Shown in pieces: positions 47,430 to 63,397 of a stretch of 64,000 nt of DNA. A model generated the notes under the pieces. That model was not told where the DNA came from, ran no database searches, and worked only from the letters and a program-made list of their open reading frames with translations. The stretch is taken from positions 248,001 to 312,000 of the forward strand of contig JAPYOS010000002.1 of the NCBI GenBank assembly GCA_029938085.1, read 5' to 3'. This stretch comes from Oceanospirillaceae bacterium (GTDB lineage Bacteria > Pseudomonadota > Gammaproteobacteria > Pseudomonadales > Balneatricaceae). The number at the start of each line of letters is the position of its first letter. Position 1 is the first letter of the stretch. The position numbers and the translations under genes are program-made.

Positions 47430-49523
47430 TTAGGCTTGATTAGTAATCGCGTCAGCAATATTCTGAGGCGCTTCTGAATAGCATTCAAATTCCATGGAGT
47501 AGCTGGCACGGCCCTGCGTGGCAGAACGCACGTCAGTAGCATAACCAAACATTTCACCCAATGGCACTTGTGCATTGATGACTTTGCCCGCAGAGCTGTC
47601 ATCCATACCCAGTACGATACCACGACGACGGTTCAGGTCTCCCATCACGTCTCCCATGTTTTCTTCTGGGGTTACCACTTCAACCTTCATTACTGGCTCT
47701 AGCAAACACGGGTCTGCTAATTGAGCGAACTTCTTCAAACATTGAGAAGCGGCAATTTTAAAGGCCATTTCGTTAGAATCAACGTCGTGGAAGGAACCGT
47801 CATATAAACGGGCTTTAAGGCCCAACAGAGGATAACCAGCAATAACGCCGTTTTTCATCTGCTCTTCAATTCCTTTTTGTATGGCTGGGATGTATTCACG
47901 AGGAATAGCACCACCCACGATTTCGTTAATGAACTCTAAACCTTCGTCATCGGAAGGGCTAAACTCAATAACCACGTGGCCATACTGACCGCGACCACCA
48001 GACTGACGCACAAACTTATGGTTGGCATCAACGGTAGCGCGAATCTTTTCACGGTAGGCCACACGTGGCTTACCAATGTTGGCTTCAACACTAAATTCGC
48101 GGCGCATACGATCAACGATGATATCAAGGTGTAATTCACCCATACCGGCGATGATGGTTTGGCCTGTTTCTTCGTCGGTTTTCACGCGGAAAGACGGGTC
48201 TTCCTGAGCGAGCTTACCAAGTGCAACACCCATTTTCTCTTGGTCGGCTACAGAGCGCGGCTCTACAGCAACGGAGATTACAGGTTCGGGGAATTCCATC
48301 CGCTCGAGAACAATTTTATTGTCCACAGCACAAAGAGTATCACCGGTAGTCACGTCTTTAAGACCAATGGCGGCAGCAATGTCACCAGCACGTACTTCTT
48401 TAATCTCTTCGCGGTCGTTTGCGTGCATTTGCACCATACGTCCCACACGTTCACGTTTCTCTTTAACCGAGTTATAAACGTGGTCGCCAGATTTCAATAC
48501 GCCTGAGTAGACTCGCATAAAGGTTAGGGTACCCACAAATGGGTCCGTAGCGATCTTAAATGCCAAGGCAGCAAACGGAGCTTCGTCACTGGCTTCACGA
48601 ACTGCCAATGTGCCTTTGCCGTCGTCTAACGTGCCTTCAATAGCTTTTACTTCAATTGGCGAGGGCATGTACTCAACCACAGAGTCCAATACCGCTTGTA
48701 CACCCTTGTTCTTAAATGCAGAACCTGCATGTACTAGCACAATATCGTTGGCTAACGTACGTGCACGCAAACCGGCTTTAACGTCCTCAGTAGATAGGTC
48801 GCCTTCTTCAAGGTACTTTTCCATCAAATCGTCATTGGCTTCAGCCGCGGCTTCAACTAGCTGTTCGTGGAATTCGTCGGCCTGGTCTTGCATATCAGCA
48901 GGAATATCTTCCAGCTCATAGGTCATCCCTTGGTCTTCTTCGTTCCACATAATGGCTTTCATACGCACAAGGTCGATCACGCCCTTGAATTCGTCTTCGG
49001 CACCAATGGCTAGATGAATCGGCACAGCATTGGCACCAAGGCGTTCCTTAAGTTGCTCAACCACCATTAGGAAGTCGGCACCTGCTCGGTCCATCTTGTT
49101 GACAAATACCATGCGCGGTACGCCGTACTTGTTGGCTTGACGCCATACGGTTTCTGTTTGCGGCTGAACGCCGGAAGATCCGCATAATACCACCACCGCA
49201 CCATCCAACACCCGCAAAGAACGTTCAACTTCAATGGTGAAGTCGACGTGCCCTGGAGTGTCGATAATGTTGATACGGTGATCATCGAACTGTTTGCTCA
49301 TGCCTTTCCAAAAACAGGTAGTCGCCGCCGATGTGATGGTGATACCGCGTTCTTGTTCCTGTTCCATCCAATCCATTGTGGCTGCACCATCGTGCACCTC
49401 ACCGATTTTATGGGACAGGCCAGTGTAAAACAAAACCCGCTCGGTAGTCGTGGTTTTACCCGCATCTACGTGAGCGACGATACCGATATTACGGTATCGA
49501 TCTATTGGAGTCTTACGAGCCAT
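47430..49523 (-). CDS. fusA: Elongation factor G (str operon copy)
   Basis: Translocation GTPase. The 697 residues show [19 protein letters not shown] at 17-35, [38 protein letters not shown] and NKMD. It lies in the standard rpsL-rpsG-fusA-tuf order. A second EF-G gene lies divergently upstream of rpsL. Confidence 0.98.
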   Translation of the reverse strand: MARKTPIDRYRNIGIVAHVDAGKTTTTERVLFYTGLSHKIGEVHDGAATMDWMEQEQERGITITSAATTCFWKGMSKQFDDHRINIIDTPGHVDFTIEVERSLRVLDGAVVVLCGSSGVQPQTETVWRQANKYGVPRMVFVNKMDRAGADFLMVVEQLKERLGANAVPIHLAIGAEDEFKGVIDLVRMKAIMWNEEDQGMTYELEDIPADMQDQADEFHEQLVEAAAEANDDLMEKYLEEGDLSTEDVKAGLRARTLANDIVLVHAGSAFKNKGVQAVLDSVVEYMPSPIEVKAIEGTLDDGKGTLAVREASDEAPFAALAFKIATDPFVGTLTFMRVYSGVLKSGDHVYNSVKEKRERVGRMVQMHANDREEIKEVRAGDIAAAIGLKDVTTGDTLCAVDNKIVLERMEFPEPVISVAVEPRSVADQEKMGVALGKLAQEDPSFRVKTDEETGQTIIAGMGELHLDIIVDRMRREFSVEANIGKPRVAYREKIRATVDANHKFVRQSGGRGQYGHVVIEFSPSDDEGLEFINEIVGGAIPREYIPAIQKGIEEQMKNGVIAGYPLLGLKARLYDGSFHDVDSNEMAFKIAASQCLKKFAQLADPCLLEPVMKVEVVTPEENMGDVMGDLNRRRGIVLGMDDSSAGKVINAQVPLGEMFGYATDVRSATQGRASYSMEFECYSEAPQNIADAITNQA

Positions 49524-49552
49524 GACAGTTCTCTCTATTCTCTTACGTCTGC

Positions 49553-50023
49553 TTAGAAGCGGAAGTGAGAGAAGGCCTTGTTAGCTTCAGCCATACGGTG
49601 AACGTCTTCACGCTTCTTAACCGCAGCACCTTTGCCTTCAGCAGCGTCTAAAATCTCACCAGCAAGACGCAAAGCCATAGACTTTTCGCCACGCTTGCGT
49701 GAGTAGTCTACCAACCAGCGCATAGCTAGGGCAGAACGACGTGCAGGACGTACTTCAACTGGAACTTGGTAAGTCGCACCACCAACACGGCGAGATTTAA
49801 CTTCGACCATTGGTTGGATAGCTTCTAACGCTGCTTCAAATACTTCTAGTGGATCGCCGCCTTTACGCTCAACGATTTTGTCTAGAGCACCGTAAACGAT
49901 ACGTTCTGCGACGGATTTTTTACCCGAGATCATGACATGGTTCATGAACTTGGCTAGGGTAACGTTGCCAAACTTTGGATCTGGCAGGATATCGCGTTTG
50001 GCGACAACTCTTCTTCTTGGCAT
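49553..50023 (-). CDS. rpsG: 30S ribosomal protein S7
   Basis: 156 residues from [20 protein letters not shown], with [20 protein letters not shown]. In E. coli S7 binds the rpsL-rpsG spacer to repress its own translation; here that spacer is 203 bases and highly structured. Confidence 0.98.
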   Translation of the reverse strand: MPRRRVVAKRDILPDPKFGNVTLAKFMNHVMISGKKSVAERIVYGALDKIVERKGGDPLEVFEAALEAIQPMVEVKSRRVGGATYQVPVEVRPARRSALAMRWLVDYSRKRGEKSMALRLAGEILDAAEGKGAAVKKREDVHRMAEANKAFSHFRF

Positions 50024-50226
50024 GATGGGCCTCAAATATACTTCAGGTTATGTTCAGGAATTAACACTCATAATTAAGTGCTTACCTGGCCTTACTCTTA
50101 TCGGTTCTCGATAAGCCTCATGGCCAGCTGCTAAAAAGCAGGCTGGCTAACAATAACAACCAAGGCTGTTATTGCCCGTCCTAGCTGATTGTTGTTATTA
50201 ACAACGATCAGCTAAGGAAAGTTTCA
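50024..50226 (-). promoter_or_regulatory. rpsL-rpsG intercistronic region with five hairpins
   Basis: 203 bases, about twice the E. coli spacer. Perfect or near-perfect stems are: CTGGCC/GGCCAG (50086-50091/50122-50127) enclosing CTTATCG/CGATAAG (50097-50103/50109-50115); CCAGC-TGCT/AGCA-GCTGG (50124-50146); CAATAACA/TGTTATTG (50151-50158/50167-50174); and TAGCTGAT-GTTGTT/AACAAC-ATCAGCTA (50182-50214). The last begins 12 bases after the rpsL stop. None has a T-run. S7-dependent translational control is the family precedent. Confidence 0.7.
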
Positions 50227-50643
<417 letters not shown>

Positions 50644-50715
50644 CTATTTGCTAGCACCGCCGAAAATACCCAAAAATACACAGGACTATATTTGCCTGCC
50701 AATTTCGGGCGGTGA

Positions 50716-50745
50716 ATTATATTCGCTTTAATAGATTAGCGTCAA
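50716..50745 (-). promoter_or_regulatory. str operon promoter
   Basis: On the minus strand TTGACG (50745-50740), 18 bases, TATAAT (50721-50716): 5 of 6 and 6 of 6 to the sigma-70 consensus. It lies 115 bases upstream of the rpsL ATG. Confidence 0.75.
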
Positions 50746-50868
50746 GCAAGGCAGCAGTCATTTTGCTCTTCAATACAAGAAAAAGGCACTTTTTACCTCT
50801 CATCTATACCTGGTTTAGAAAAAACATCCAAAAAGGCCACAATGACCTCGCTTTTTAGCCGTTTTTAT

Positions 50869-50897
50869 TCGATATCCACAATGCTTTCCTGTACAAT
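50869..50897 (+). promoter_or_regulatory. Candidate promoter of the second EF-G gene
   Basis: TTCGAT (50869-50874), 17 bases, TACAAT (50892-50897), 40 bases before the ATG. The -10 is good (5 of 6) and the -35 weak (3 of 6). Confidence 0.35.
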
Positions 50898-50937
50898 GCG
50901 CCGACGTTTTTTAGACTGTAATGAACCTGGAGCCCAC

Positions 50938-53025
50938 ATGGCTGACTTAAACTTGTACCGAAATATTGGTATTTTTGCTCACGTAGATGCGGGCAAAACC
51001 ACCACCACAGAACGAATTCTAAAGCTTACGGGCAAGATCCATAAGACAGGTGAAGTTCACGATGGCGAATCCACCACAGACTTCATGGAACAGGAAGCCG
51101 AGCGCGGCATAACCATCCAGTCTGCAGCGACCACGTGTTTCTGGAAAGACCACCGCATGAACATCATCGACACACCTGGACACGTAGACTTCACTGTAGA
51201 AGTATACCGTTCACTTAAGGTACTCGACGGCGGTGTTGGCGTATTCTGTGGTTCTGGCGGCGTAGAGCCTCAGTCAGAAACCAACTGGCGCTATGCTAAC
51301 GAATCTGAAGTAGCGCGTATTATCTTGGTTAACAAGATGGACCGTATGGGCGCAGACTTCCTACGAGTTGTTGATCAAGTAGAAAACGTACTTGCAGCTA
51401 ACCCACTAGTAATGACGCTGCCAATTGGCGCTGAAGAAAACTTTGTAGGCGTTGTAGACGTACTAACCAAGCAAGCCCATATCTGGGATGATAGTGGCTT
51501 ACCAGAGAACTTTGAAGTTTCCGACGTTCCAGAAGACATGGTCGACCTAGTAGACGAGTACTACGAGAAGCTTGTTGAAACTGCTCTAGAGCAAGACGAC
51601 GACCTAATGGAAGCCTACCTAGAAGGCGATGCACCTTCAATGGCCGATATCAAGCGCTGCATCCGTAAGGGTACCATCGCACTAGACTTCTTCCCAACAT
51701 ATTGTGGTTCTGCGTTTAAGAACAAAGGCGTTCAGTTAATTCTAGACGCGGTAATCGACTACCTACCAAGCCCAACGGAAGTTGACCCACAGCCTTTGAC
51801 AGACAAAGAAACTGGCGAAGCTAATGGTGAGTTTGCCGTTGTAGCTACCGACGAGCCACTACGCGCTCTAGCCTTTAAGATTATGGACGACCGTTACGGC
51901 GCCCTAACCTTCGTACGCATCTACTCTGGCACCCTGAAAAAGGGCGACACCATTCTTAACTCATACACGGGCAAAAGCGAACGTGTAGGTCGTATGGTAG
52001 AAATGCACGCCGATGAACGTACTGAGCTTAGCTCTGCACAAGCGGGCGACATCATCGCTATCGTAGGCATGAAGAACGTACAAACGGGCCACACTTTGTG
52101 TGATCCTAAGCACGAATGTACGCTTGAGCCAATGATCTTCCCAGAACCAGTAATCTCCATCTCGGTAACCCCTAAAGATAAGACCTCTACTGAGAAGATG
52201 GGTATTGCCATTGGCAAGATGGTTGCAGAAGATCCTTCGTTCATCGTTGAAACAGACGAAGATTCAGGCGAAACCATCCTTAAAGGCATGGGCGAACTTC
52301 ACCTAGACATCAAAGTAGACATCCTTAAGCGTACATACGGAGTAGATTTGCTTGTAGGCCAACCACAGGTTGCATACCGCGAGACAATCACTACTAAGCT
52401 AGAAGACAGCTACACGCACAAGAAGCAGTCTGGTGGTTCTGGTCAGTTTGGTAAGATCGACTACATTGTTACTCCAGGCGAAACCGGTTCTGGCTTCATC
52501 TTTAAGTCTTCTGTAGTTGGCGGTAACGTGCCTAAGGAATACTTCCCAGCCATCGAAAAAGGCTTCAAGATGATGATGGAAGAAGGCCCATTGGCTGGCT
52601 TCCCGCTTCTAGACGTAGAAATCGAGTTGGTAGACGGCGGATTCCACGCCGTTGACTCCTCGGCTATCGCCTTTGAAATCGCTGCTAAAGGCGCTTACCG
52701 TCAATCCATGCCTAAGGCTGGCCCTCAGTTACTAGAGCCCATTATGAAGGTAGACGTGTACACTCCAGACGATCACGTAGGTGACGTTATCGGTGACTTA
52801 AACCGTCGTCGTGGCATGATCAACGACCAAGAAGCTGGTGTTACTGGTGTTCGCATCAAGGCTAACGTACCGCTTTCTGAAATGTTTGGTTACATTGGCC
52901 ACTTGCGCACCATGACTTCTGGCCGCGGTCAGTTCTCAATGGAATTTGCTCACTACATGCCTTGCCCTAACAGCGTTGCTGAAAAAGTAATCGCTGAAGA
53001 GAAAGAAAAGCGCGCTGCAAAGTAA
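50938..53025 (+). CDS. fusA2: Second elongation factor G (EF-G paralogue)
   Basis: 695 residues from [20 protein letters not shown]. The GTPase motifs are all present: [60 protein letters not shown]. Domains 2-5 follow with [14 protein letters not shown] and [15 protein letters not shown]. It differs throughout from the str operon EF-G at 47430, so it is an ancient paralogue. In Pseudomonas and Vibrio such second copies are known, and one copy may specialise in ribosome recycling. GGAG lies before the chosen ATG; the open frame extends 32 codons upstream without similarity. A 19-bp-stem terminator follows. Confidence 0.95.
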   Translation: MADLNLYRNIGIFAHVDAGKTTTTERILKLTGKIHKTGEVHDGESTTDFMEQEAERGITIQSAATTCFWKDHRMNIIDTPGHVDFTVEVYRSLKVLDGGVGVFCGSGGVEPQSETNWRYANESEVARIILVNKMDRMGADFLRVVDQVENVLAANPLVMTLPIGAEENFVGVVDVLTKQAHIWDDSGLPENFEVSDVPEDMVDLVDEYYEKLVETALEQDDDLMEAYLEGDAPSMADIKRCIRKGTIALDFFPTYCGSAFKNKGVQLILDAVIDYLPSPTEVDPQPLTDKETGEANGEFAVVATDEPLRALAFKIMDDRYGALTFVRIYSGTLKKGDTILNSYTGKSERVGRMVEMHADERTELSSAQAGDIIAIVGMKNVQTGHTLCDPKHECTLEPMIFPEPVISISVTPKDKTSTEKMGIAIGKMVAEDPSFIVETDEDSGETILKGMGELHLDIKVDILKRTYGVDLLVGQPQVAYRETITTKLEDSYTHKKQSGGSGQFGKIDYIVTPGETGSGFIFKSSVVGGNVPKEYFPAIEKGFKMMMEEGPLAGFPLLDVEIELVDGGFHAVDSSAIAFEIAAKGAYRQSMPKAGPQLLEPIMKVDVYTPDDHVGDVIGDLNRRRGMINDQEAGVTGVRIKANVPLSEMFGYIGHLRTMTSGRGQFSMEFAHYMPCPNSVAEKVIAEEKEKRAAK

Positions 53026-53041
53026 GCACTTTTCCTCCAAT

Positions 53042-53080
53042 AAAAAACCCCGCACTGGCTTAGCCAGTGCGGGGTTTTTT
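53042..53080 (+). terminator. fusA2 terminator
   Basis: AAAAAACCCCGCACTGGC, a 3-base loop, then GCCAGTGCGGGGTTTTTT. The stem is about 18 bp and ends in a T-run. It lies 17 bases after the stop. Because of the flanking A-run it can act in both directions. Confidence 0.95.
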
Positions 53081-53139
53081 ATTGCCTGGTATTTTATTCA
53101 ACAACCGCGTCATACCCGCTTCTCAGCACCTCCCACCAT

Positions 53140-53271
53140 GTCATACCGGCGCATGCCGGTATCTCAGCAACTCCCGCCATGTCTTACCGGCGTAGGCCGG
53201 TATCTCAGGCGAGCGGTGGAGATCCTGAATCAAGTTCAGGATGACCAGCCCGAGGGTTCAGGATGACCAGT
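53140..53271. repeat. REP/BIME-like palindrome cluster after fusA2
   Basis: TCATACCGGC-GCAT-GCCGGTATCTCA (53141-53165) and TCTTACCGGC-GTAG-GCCGGTATCTCA (53182-53206) are followed by GATCCTGAATCAAGTTCAGG and ATGAC (53221-53245), then a half copy GGGTTCAGGATGACC (53254-53268). A degraded CATACCCG unit is at 53111. Confidence 0.8.
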
Positions 53272-53298
53272 CTCAGACTAGATGAGTTTTTTATCTGC

Positions 53299-54093
53299 CT
53301 ACTTGCGCAGCAACGCCTTTATTTCTGCCAGTTCTTGTTTGAGGTCGTCTAAGGTTACGTCACCATTTGCAATGGCTTCTGCCTCTCGCTCTTTGCTGTG
53401 TTCGTTTTCCATCACGTTCACCACGATACCAATCACCATATTCAAAAAAGCGAATGTGGTGAGGAAAATAAAGCTCAAGAAATAGACCCAGGCATAGCCA
53501 TAAACCTCCATCACTTCATACATGACGTCGGTCCAATCCTCAAACGTCATCACCCTAAATAAGGTAAGCATAGAAATAGAAATATCCTGCCATAACGAAG
53601 GGTTAATCTCGGCAAAGAACGAGGCACCCACGGCAGCATAGATGTAAAAGATGATAAACATCAGCAGAATAACATAACCTAATTGGGGCATGGCCTTAAG
53701 TAGCGAGTTAAGCAACAAGCGTAACTCCGGCACAATGGAGACCATACGCAGCACCCTAAAAATGCGAATTAGGCGGCCAATTAAAGCCAGCTCACTGTCT
53801 TCTACCGGAATCAGGCTCACCACCACAATAATGGTGTCGAACAGGTTCCATGGGTTATTAAAAAAGCGCCATTTACGGGGCTCACCCATAAACCTAAAGC
53901 TAATTTCCAGTAAAAAGAAAACCGTAATAGCTATGTCTAACCAGCCTACCAGCACCATGAAGGTGGGTGAAATGGAGTAAGTTTTAGCACCGATGACTAA
54001 AGCCGAAAGCAATATCACTGACACCACCGTCAGCTCAAATAGCTTATTGGCCCGTAGGCTATACAAACCAGTTTGGAGGGAATCGTAACGCAT
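53299..54093 (-). CDS. Bacterial voltage-gated cation channel (NaChBac/BacNav family)
   Basis: 264 residues with six membrane helices. S4 carries four Arg at three-residue steps (GRLIRIFRVLRM, about 114-125). The pore helix and filter read FRVMTFEDWTDVM near 188-200, followed by S6 (TFAFLNMVIGIVVNVM). The C-terminus ends with a short coiled coil (DDLKQELAEIKALLRK), as in BacNav tetramers. The usual filter is TLESW; here the acidic pattern is Glu-Asp-Trp-Thr-Asp, closer to the calcium-selective engineered CavAb (TLDDWSD). Calcium permeation is therefore inferred, not shown. It sits between REP repeats and rpoC. Confidence 0.92.
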   Translation of the reverse strand: MRYDSLQTGLYSLRANKLFELTVVSVILLSALVIGAKTYSISPTFMVLVGWLDIAITVFFLLEISFRFMGEPRKWRFFNNPWNLFDTIIVVVSLIPVEDSELALIGRLIRIFRVLRMVSIVPELRLLLNSLLKAMPQLGYVILLMFIIFYIYAAVGASFFAEINPSLWQDISISMLTLFRVMTFEDWTDVMYEVMEVYGYAWVYFLSFIFLTTFAFLNMVIGIVVNVMENEHSKEREAEAIANGDVTLDDLKQELAEIKALLRK

Positions 54094-54174
54094 GAGCGAA
54101 CACCTGAGTTATCACAATGGCAAAGCCGCTAAGTTTAACATAGGTCTACCGGTCCAATACAAAACCTCAGGCAC

Positions 54175-54202
54175 AAAAAAGCCCGAGCTAGTCGGGCTTT
54201 TT
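54175..54202 (-). terminator. rpoBC operon terminator
   Basis: AAAAAGCCCGA, loop GCTAG, TCGGGCTTTTT. On the minus strand it lies about 105 bases after the rpoC stop, with REP-like palindromes between. Symmetric flanks suggest it works both ways. Confidence 0.85.
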
Positions 54203-54230
54203 GAGTACGTCAGTACGTTGGTTTCTAGCC

Positions 54231-54289
54231 GTCATTCTGGCGCAGGCCAGAATCTTGCTAGGAGATCCCGGCCTGCGCCGGGATGACGT
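54231..54289. repeat. REP-like palindromes after rpoC
   Basis: ATTCTGGC-GCAG-GCCAGAAT (54234-54253) and ATCCCGGC-CTGC-GCCGGGAT (54265-54284), each with GTCAT/ATGAC on the outer side. The two units face each other. Confidence 0.8.
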
Positions 54290-54306
54290 GAGAAGCGCCA
54301 GTCAGC

Positions 54307-58536
<4,230 letters not shown>

Positions 58537-58556
58537 TGCCTATTCCTCTTAACCTG

Positions 58557-61500
58557 CTACTGGTCCGTTTCCAATTCCATATCGATACCTAGAGAACGAA
58601 TCTCCTTAACCAATACGTTGAAGGACTCAGGCATACCTGGTTCCATACGGTGATCACCATCAACGATGTTCTTGTACATCTTAGTACGGCCGTTAACGTC
58701 ATCCGACTTAACCGTAAGCATTTCCTGCAAGGTGTACGCTGCGCCGTATGCTTCTAGGGCCCACACTTCCATTTCACCAAATCGCTGACCACCAAACTGA
58801 GCTTTACCGCCCAATGGCTGCTGTGTCACAAGACTATAAGAACCGGTAGAACGAGCGTGCATCTTGTCGTCAACCAAGTGGTTCAACTTCAACATGTACA
58901 TGTAGCCTACGGTTACCGGACGGTCAAACTTGTCGCCAGTACGGCCGTCGTATAACCAAGTTTGGCCAGAACGATCTAAGCCAGCAAGCTCTAACAAACG
59001 CTTAATTTCGTTTTCTTCGGCACCGTCAAACACAGGTGTTGCTAAAGGCACACCGGCTTTTAAGTTTTTGGCCAATACCAGAATTTCATCATCGGTGAAA
59101 CTCTTAAGATCTTCTTGGCGATAACACTTATCATCGTTATAGATTTGATCTAAGAAAACACGGATTTCTTTGATGGACTTGGCACGTTCTAGCATCATCA
59201 TTTCTTCGATGCGCTCGCCTAAACCTTTGGCAGCCATACCCATGTGGGTTTCTAGGATCTGACCAACGTTCATACGCGATGGTACACCAAGCGGGTTAAG
59301 CACGATGTCTACAGTCTTGCCAAATTCGTCATAAGGCATGTCTTCAACTGGCATGATTACAGAGATTACACCCTTGTTACCATGACGGCCGGCCATCTTA
59401 TCGCCTGGCTGAATACGACGCTTAACGGCAACGTAAACCTTAACGATCTTCAACACACCTGGTGCCAAATCGTCGCCTGTTTGCAGCTTCTTCTTCTTGT
59501 CTTCGTACTTCGCGTCAAGATCGGCACGAGTTTGCTCTAAAGACTGCTGAGCTAATTCTAGCTGCTGCTGAAGCGAGTCGTCTGCCATACGTAGCTTGAA
59601 CCAATCGGCTTGGTCAACTTCAGCGAGGTTCTCAACAGTCAGCTTATCGCCTTTATTGAAACCAGCGCCGCCGTTAACTGCATTACCAATTAAGGCTGCA
59701 GACAAACGCTCAAAGGTGGCCGATTCTACAATGCGGAAACGGTCGTTGAGGTCTTTACGCTCTTGATCCAACTGCATTTGCTCAATAGCAACGGCACGCT
59801 GATCTTTATCAACACCATCACGGGTGAACACTTGCACGTTAATTACAGTACCTTTGGTACCGGTCTTCACGCGTAGTGACGTGTCTTTAACGTCTGAGGC
59901 TTTCTCACCAAAGATGGCACGTAGTAGCTTTTCTTCTGGTGTGAGCTGAGTTTCACCTTTAGGTGTAACCTTACCGACCAAAATGTCGCCTGGGCCAACT
60001 TCTGCACCAATGTGCACAATGCCAGACTCGTCCAACTTACCTAGCGCGCTTTCGCCCACGTTAGGGATGTCAGAAGTAATTTCTTCGCTGCCTAACTTAG
60101 TATCACGCGCCACACAAGTCAGTTCCTGAATGTGAATCGTGGTGAAACGGTCTTCTTTAACAACGTTCTCAGAGATCAAGATCGAGTCTTCGAAGTTGTA
60201 ACCATTCCAAGGCATAAAGGCGATACGCATGTTTTGGCCAAGGGCCAATTCACCCAGGTCCACAGAAGGGCCGTCGGCTAATACGTCGCCACGCTCGACT
60301 ACGTCACCTAAGTTAACGATAGAGCGCTGGTTAATACAGGTGTTCTGGTTTGAACGGGTATACTTAGTCAGGTTGTAGATATCCACACCTGCGTCACCCA
60401 CTTCTGTTTCTGAATCATGGGCTTTAACTACCACACGAGTCGCATCCACAGATTCGATCACACCACCACGGGTAGCCACAACACATACACCAGAGTTCTG
60501 AGCTACGTGACGCTCCATGCCGGTACCCACTAGAGGCTTTTGCGCCTGTAGTGTGGGCACAGCTTGACGCTGCATGTTCGAGCCCATCAAGGCACGGTTA
60601 GCATCGTCGTGCTCAAGGAATGGAATCAATGATGCCGCCACAGAAACCACCTGACGTGGTGACACGTCCATGTAGCCCACGTTGTTTGGTGCCATCAAAG
60701 TAAATTCGTTTTCGTGACGTACCGTTACTAGGTCTTCAGAAAGCTTGTTCTTGGCATCAACCTTGGCGTTGGCCTGGGCGATAATGTGTGAGCTTTCTTC
60801 GATAGCAGACAAGTATTCAATTTCGTCGGTCACTTTGCCGGCTACAACTTTACGATAAGGCGTCTCTAAGAAACCGTAATCGTTAGTCCGAGCATAGGTC
60901 GACAACGAGTTAATCAAACCGATGTTTGGACCTTCCGGTGTTTCAATAGGACAAACACGACCGTAGTGGGTTGGGTGTACGTCACGTACTTCAAAACCAG
61001 CACGTTCACGGGTCAAACCACCAGGTCCTAAAGCAGACACACGACGTTTGTGCGTAACTTCAGAAAGCGGGTTGTTTTGGTCCATAAACTGAGACAATTG
61101 GCTGGAACCAAAAAATTCTTTAATGGCAGCAGAAACAGGCTTAGCGTTGATCAAATCCTGCGGCATCAAGCCATCGGATTCAGCCATACTTAGGCGCTCT
61201 TTAACCGCACGCTCTACACGTACTAGGCCAACACGGAACTGATTTTCTGCCATCTCGCCTACAGAACGTACACGTCGGTTACCCAAGTGGTCAATGTCGT
61301 CGACAATGCCCTTACCGTTACGGATAGAGATAAGCGTTTGCATTACTGCAACGATATCTTCATCGTTAAGTACGCCAGCGCCAGTAGTTTCACTACGGCC
61401 CAAACGGCGGTTAAACTTCATACGGCCAACGGCAGAAAGGTCATAACGCTCGCTCGTGAAGAACAAGTTGTTAAATAAGTTTTCTGCAGACTCTTTGGTT

Positions 61501-62642
61501 GGTGGCTCGCCAGGACGCATCATGCGGTAAATTTCCACCAATGCTTCTAGCTGAGTACGGGTCGGGTCAGCGGTCAGTGTGTCTGACATGAATGGACCAC
61601 AATCCAAATCGTTGCTATAAATCAACGGTAAAGCAGTGACACCGGCTTCGCGTAGGGCAACCAATAACTCTTGCGTGACTTCTGTATTACAGTCACAAAT
61701 CAACTCGCCAGTGGCTGGGTTGATTTGATCCATAGCAATTTTCTTGCCGACTAGGTAGTCTTCTGGAATTTGTAGCTGTTCAAGGCCAATCTTTTCCATG
61801 TTCTTGATGTGGCGAGCCGTAATACGGCGGCCTTCTTCTACCAGCACTTTGCCTTTTTGGTCAACAATGTCGAAGGTGGCTGTTTCGCCACGTAAACGGC
61901 TAGGCACCAAAGTCATGGTGAAGCCTTCTTCGGTGATGGTTACATCAACATTGTCGAAGAAGGTTTGTACGATTTGCTCAGTGGTGTAACCCAAAGAACG
62001 TAATAGAATCGATGCAGGTAACTTACGACGACGGTCGATACGCACATAAAGCATGTCTTTTGGATCAAACTCAAAGTCCAACCAAGAACCACGGTATGGA
62101 ATAACACGCGCGTTATACAATAATTTGCCAGAGCTATGGGTCTTGCCCTTGTCATGGTCAAAGAATACACCCGGTGAGCGGTGTAGCTGAGAAACGATAA
62201 CTCGCTCGGTGCCGTTAACAACAAAGGTACCGTTGTCTGTCATCAAAGGCATTTCGCCCATGTAGACTTCTTGTTCCTTGATGTCTTTAATCGCCTTCGC
62301 TTTGGAATCACGATCATAAATAACGAGGCGTACTTTAACGCGCAGCGGCGCGGCGTAAGTTACACCTCGTAACTGACATTCTTTAACGTCAAAAACAGGT
62401 ACGCCAAGCTTATAGCTAACGTACTCTAACGACGCATTGCCAGAAAAAGAGACAATGGGAAAAACAGATTCAAAAGCAGCATGAAGGCCGATGTCATTAC
62501 GTTGGTCAAAGCCATGACCTGATCGTAAAAACTTGCGGTAGGAGTCGATCTGGATGGCCAACAGATAAGGCACATCCATCACCGGAGGCAGCTTGCCGAA
62601 ATCCTTGCGGATACGTTTTTTCTCAGTGTATGAGTAAGGCAT
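58557..62642 (-). CDS. rpoB: RNA polymerase beta subunit
   Basis: 1361 residues from [20 protein letters not shown]. The rifampicin-region reads [20 protein letters not shown] with all usual sensitive residues. I chose ATG at 62642, 5 bases after GGGGAT and aligned with E. coli RpoB; the open frame begins 17 codons earlier inside the rplL-rpoB leader. The 290-base spacer before it holds an attenuator-like RNA structure. Confidence 0.98.
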   Translation of the reverse strand: MPYSYTEKKRIRKDFGKLPPVMDVPYLLAIQIDSYRKFLRSGHGFDQRNDIGLHAAFESVFPIVSFSGNASLEYVSYKLGVPVFDVKECQLRGVTYAAPLRVKVRLVIYDRDSKAKAIKDIKEQEVYMGEMPLMTDNGTFVVNGTERVIVSQLHRSPGVFFDHDKGKTHSSGKLLYNARVIPYRGSWLDFEFDPKDMLYVRIDRRRKLPASILLRSLGYTTEQIVQTFFDNVDVTITEEGFTMTLVPSRLRGETATFDIVDQKGKVLVEEGRRITARHIKNMEKIGLEQLQIPEDYLVGKKIAMDQINPATGELICDCNTEVTQELLVALREAGVTALPLIYSNDLDCGPFMSDTLTADPTRTQLEALVEIYRMMRPGEPPTKESAENLFNNLFFTSERYDLSAVGRMKFNRRLGRSETTGAGVLNDEDIVAVMQTLISIRNGKGIVDDIDHLGNRRVRSVGEMAENQFRVGLVRVERAVKERLSMAESDGLMPQDLINAKPVSAAIKEFFGSSQLSQFMDQNNPLSEVTHKRRVSALGPGGLTRERAGFEVRDVHPTHYGRVCPIETPEGPNIGLINSLSTYARTNDYGFLETPYRKVVAGKVTDEIEYLSAIEESSHIIAQANAKVDAKNKLSEDLVTVRHENEFTLMAPNNVGYMDVSPRQVVSVAASLIPFLEHDDANRALMGSNMQRQAVPTLQAQKPLVGTGMERHVAQNSGVCVVATRGGVIESVDATRVVVKAHDSETEVGDAGVDIYNLTKYTRSNQNTCINQRSIVNLGDVVERGDVLADGPSVDLGELALGQNMRIAFMPWNGYNFEDSILISENVVKEDRFTTIHIQELTCVARDTKLGSEEITSDIPNVGESALGKLDESGIVHIGAEVGPGDILVGKVTPKGETQLTPEEKLLRAIFGEKASDVKDTSLRVKTGTKGTVINVQVFTRDGVDKDQRAVAIEQMQLDQERKDLNDRFRIVESATFERLSAALIGNAVNGGAGFNKGDKLTVENLAEVDQADWFKLRMADDSLQQQLELAQQSLEQTRADLDAKYEDKKKKLQTGDDLAPGVLKIVKVYVAVKRRIQPGDKMAGRHGNKGVISVIMPVEDMPYDEFGKTVDIVLNPLGVPSRMNVGQILETHMGMAAKGLGERIEEMMMLERAKSIKEIRVFLDQIYNDDKCYRQEDLKSFTDDEILVLAKNLKAGVPLATPVFDGAEENEIKRLLELAGLDRSGQTWLYDGRTGDKFDRPVTVGYMYMLKLNHLVDDKMHARSTGSYSLVTQQPLGGKAQFGGQRFGEMEVWALEAYGAAYTLQEMLTVKSDDVNGRTKMYKNIVDGDHRMEPGMPESFNVLVKEIRSLGIDMELETDQ

Positions 62643-62782
62643 CAAAAATCCCCGATTTGGGTCTGTATTCAGACCGTTAAATTGGTCGGACAAATGTCCA
62701 AATATACTTATTTCGCCCTAAGCGACGGGGGCATACACCCCGCAAAACGGTACTGGTAAAGTGATTTAAGCACTTCAATCCA

Positions 62783-62860
62783 GCCTTTTTCGGTTATAAA
62801 ACGCGGCTAAAAAAAGCCTTCGCTATAGAACCGAAAAAGGCCGGTGGCAAATATGCCACC
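62783..62860 (-). promoter_or_regulatory. rplL-rpoB intercistronic attenuator / processing hairpins
   Basis: A perfect 13-bp stem GCCTTTTTCGGTT (62783-62795) / AACCGAAAAAGGC (62829-62841) encloses GGCT/AGCC. A neighbouring stem GGTGGC/GCCACC (62843-62848/62855-62860) precedes it in transcription order. A third hairpin (CATCTC/GAGATG, 62916-62930) overlaps the rplL stop. In E. coli this spacer holds a partial attenuator and an RNase III site; the same role is inferred. Confidence 0.65.
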
Positions 62861-62932
62861 AGCCGTGTGCAGTCAAACCTATATTTCCGTAAGGAAGCAT
62901 AGGCTCAAGCAAGCACATCTCAAAGAGATGGC

Positions 62933-63307
62933 TTACTTGATTTCTGCAGTAGCGCCAGCTGCTTCTAGTTCAGCTTTAAGGGCTTCAGCGTCTTCTTTAG
63001 AGATGCCTTCCTTAACAGCTGCTGGAGCAGACTCAACTAGGCCTTTAGCTTCTTTCAAGCCAAGTCCAGTTGCGCCACGTACAGCCTTAATAGCTGCTAC
63101 TTTCTTTTCGCCTGCAGAAGTTAGAATTACGTCGAATTCTGTTTGCTCTTCTGCTGCACCGCCAGCGTCGCCGCCAGCTGCTGGGCCAGCTGCTGCAACT
63201 GCAGCAGTTACACCGAACTTCTCTTCCATAGCGGAGATAAGTTCAACCACATCCATTACAGACATGTCGGCAACGGCATTGATGATATCGTCTTTAGTGA
63301 TAGACAT
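62933..63307 (-). CDS. rplL: 50S ribosomal protein L7/L12
   Basis: 124 residues from [20 protein letters not shown], with an Ala/Gly hinge at about 38-52 and the C-terminal domain [20 protein letters not shown]. Binds the L10 stalk and recruits translation GTPases. The start at 63307 follows AGGAATTGTT; the longer frame overlaps the rplJ-rplL gap. Confidence 0.98.
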   Translation of the reverse strand: MSITKDDIINAVADMSVMDVVELISAMEEKFGVTAAVAAAGPAAGGDAGGAAEEQTEFDVILTSAGEKKVAAIKAVRGATGLGLKEAKGLVESAPAAVKEGISKEDAEALKAELEAAGATAEIK

Positions 63308-63397
63308 AACAATTCCTACTCTTTTGTAAGACCCATAATGGGTCATCAGTTCATGCGTAAAGTCGGTTTAAATCCGGCCAAAATAGGCCTAATGGAT

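Noticed and set aside
50842-50937. 32-codon N-terminal extension of the second EF-G
   Set aside because: No similarity to EF-G; GGAG lies just before the ATG at 50938, and a candidate promoter lies within the extension.
54092-54286. 64-codon plus-strand frame between the channel gene and rpoC
   Set aside because: It runs through the rpoC terminator and REP palindromes and has no protein-like features.
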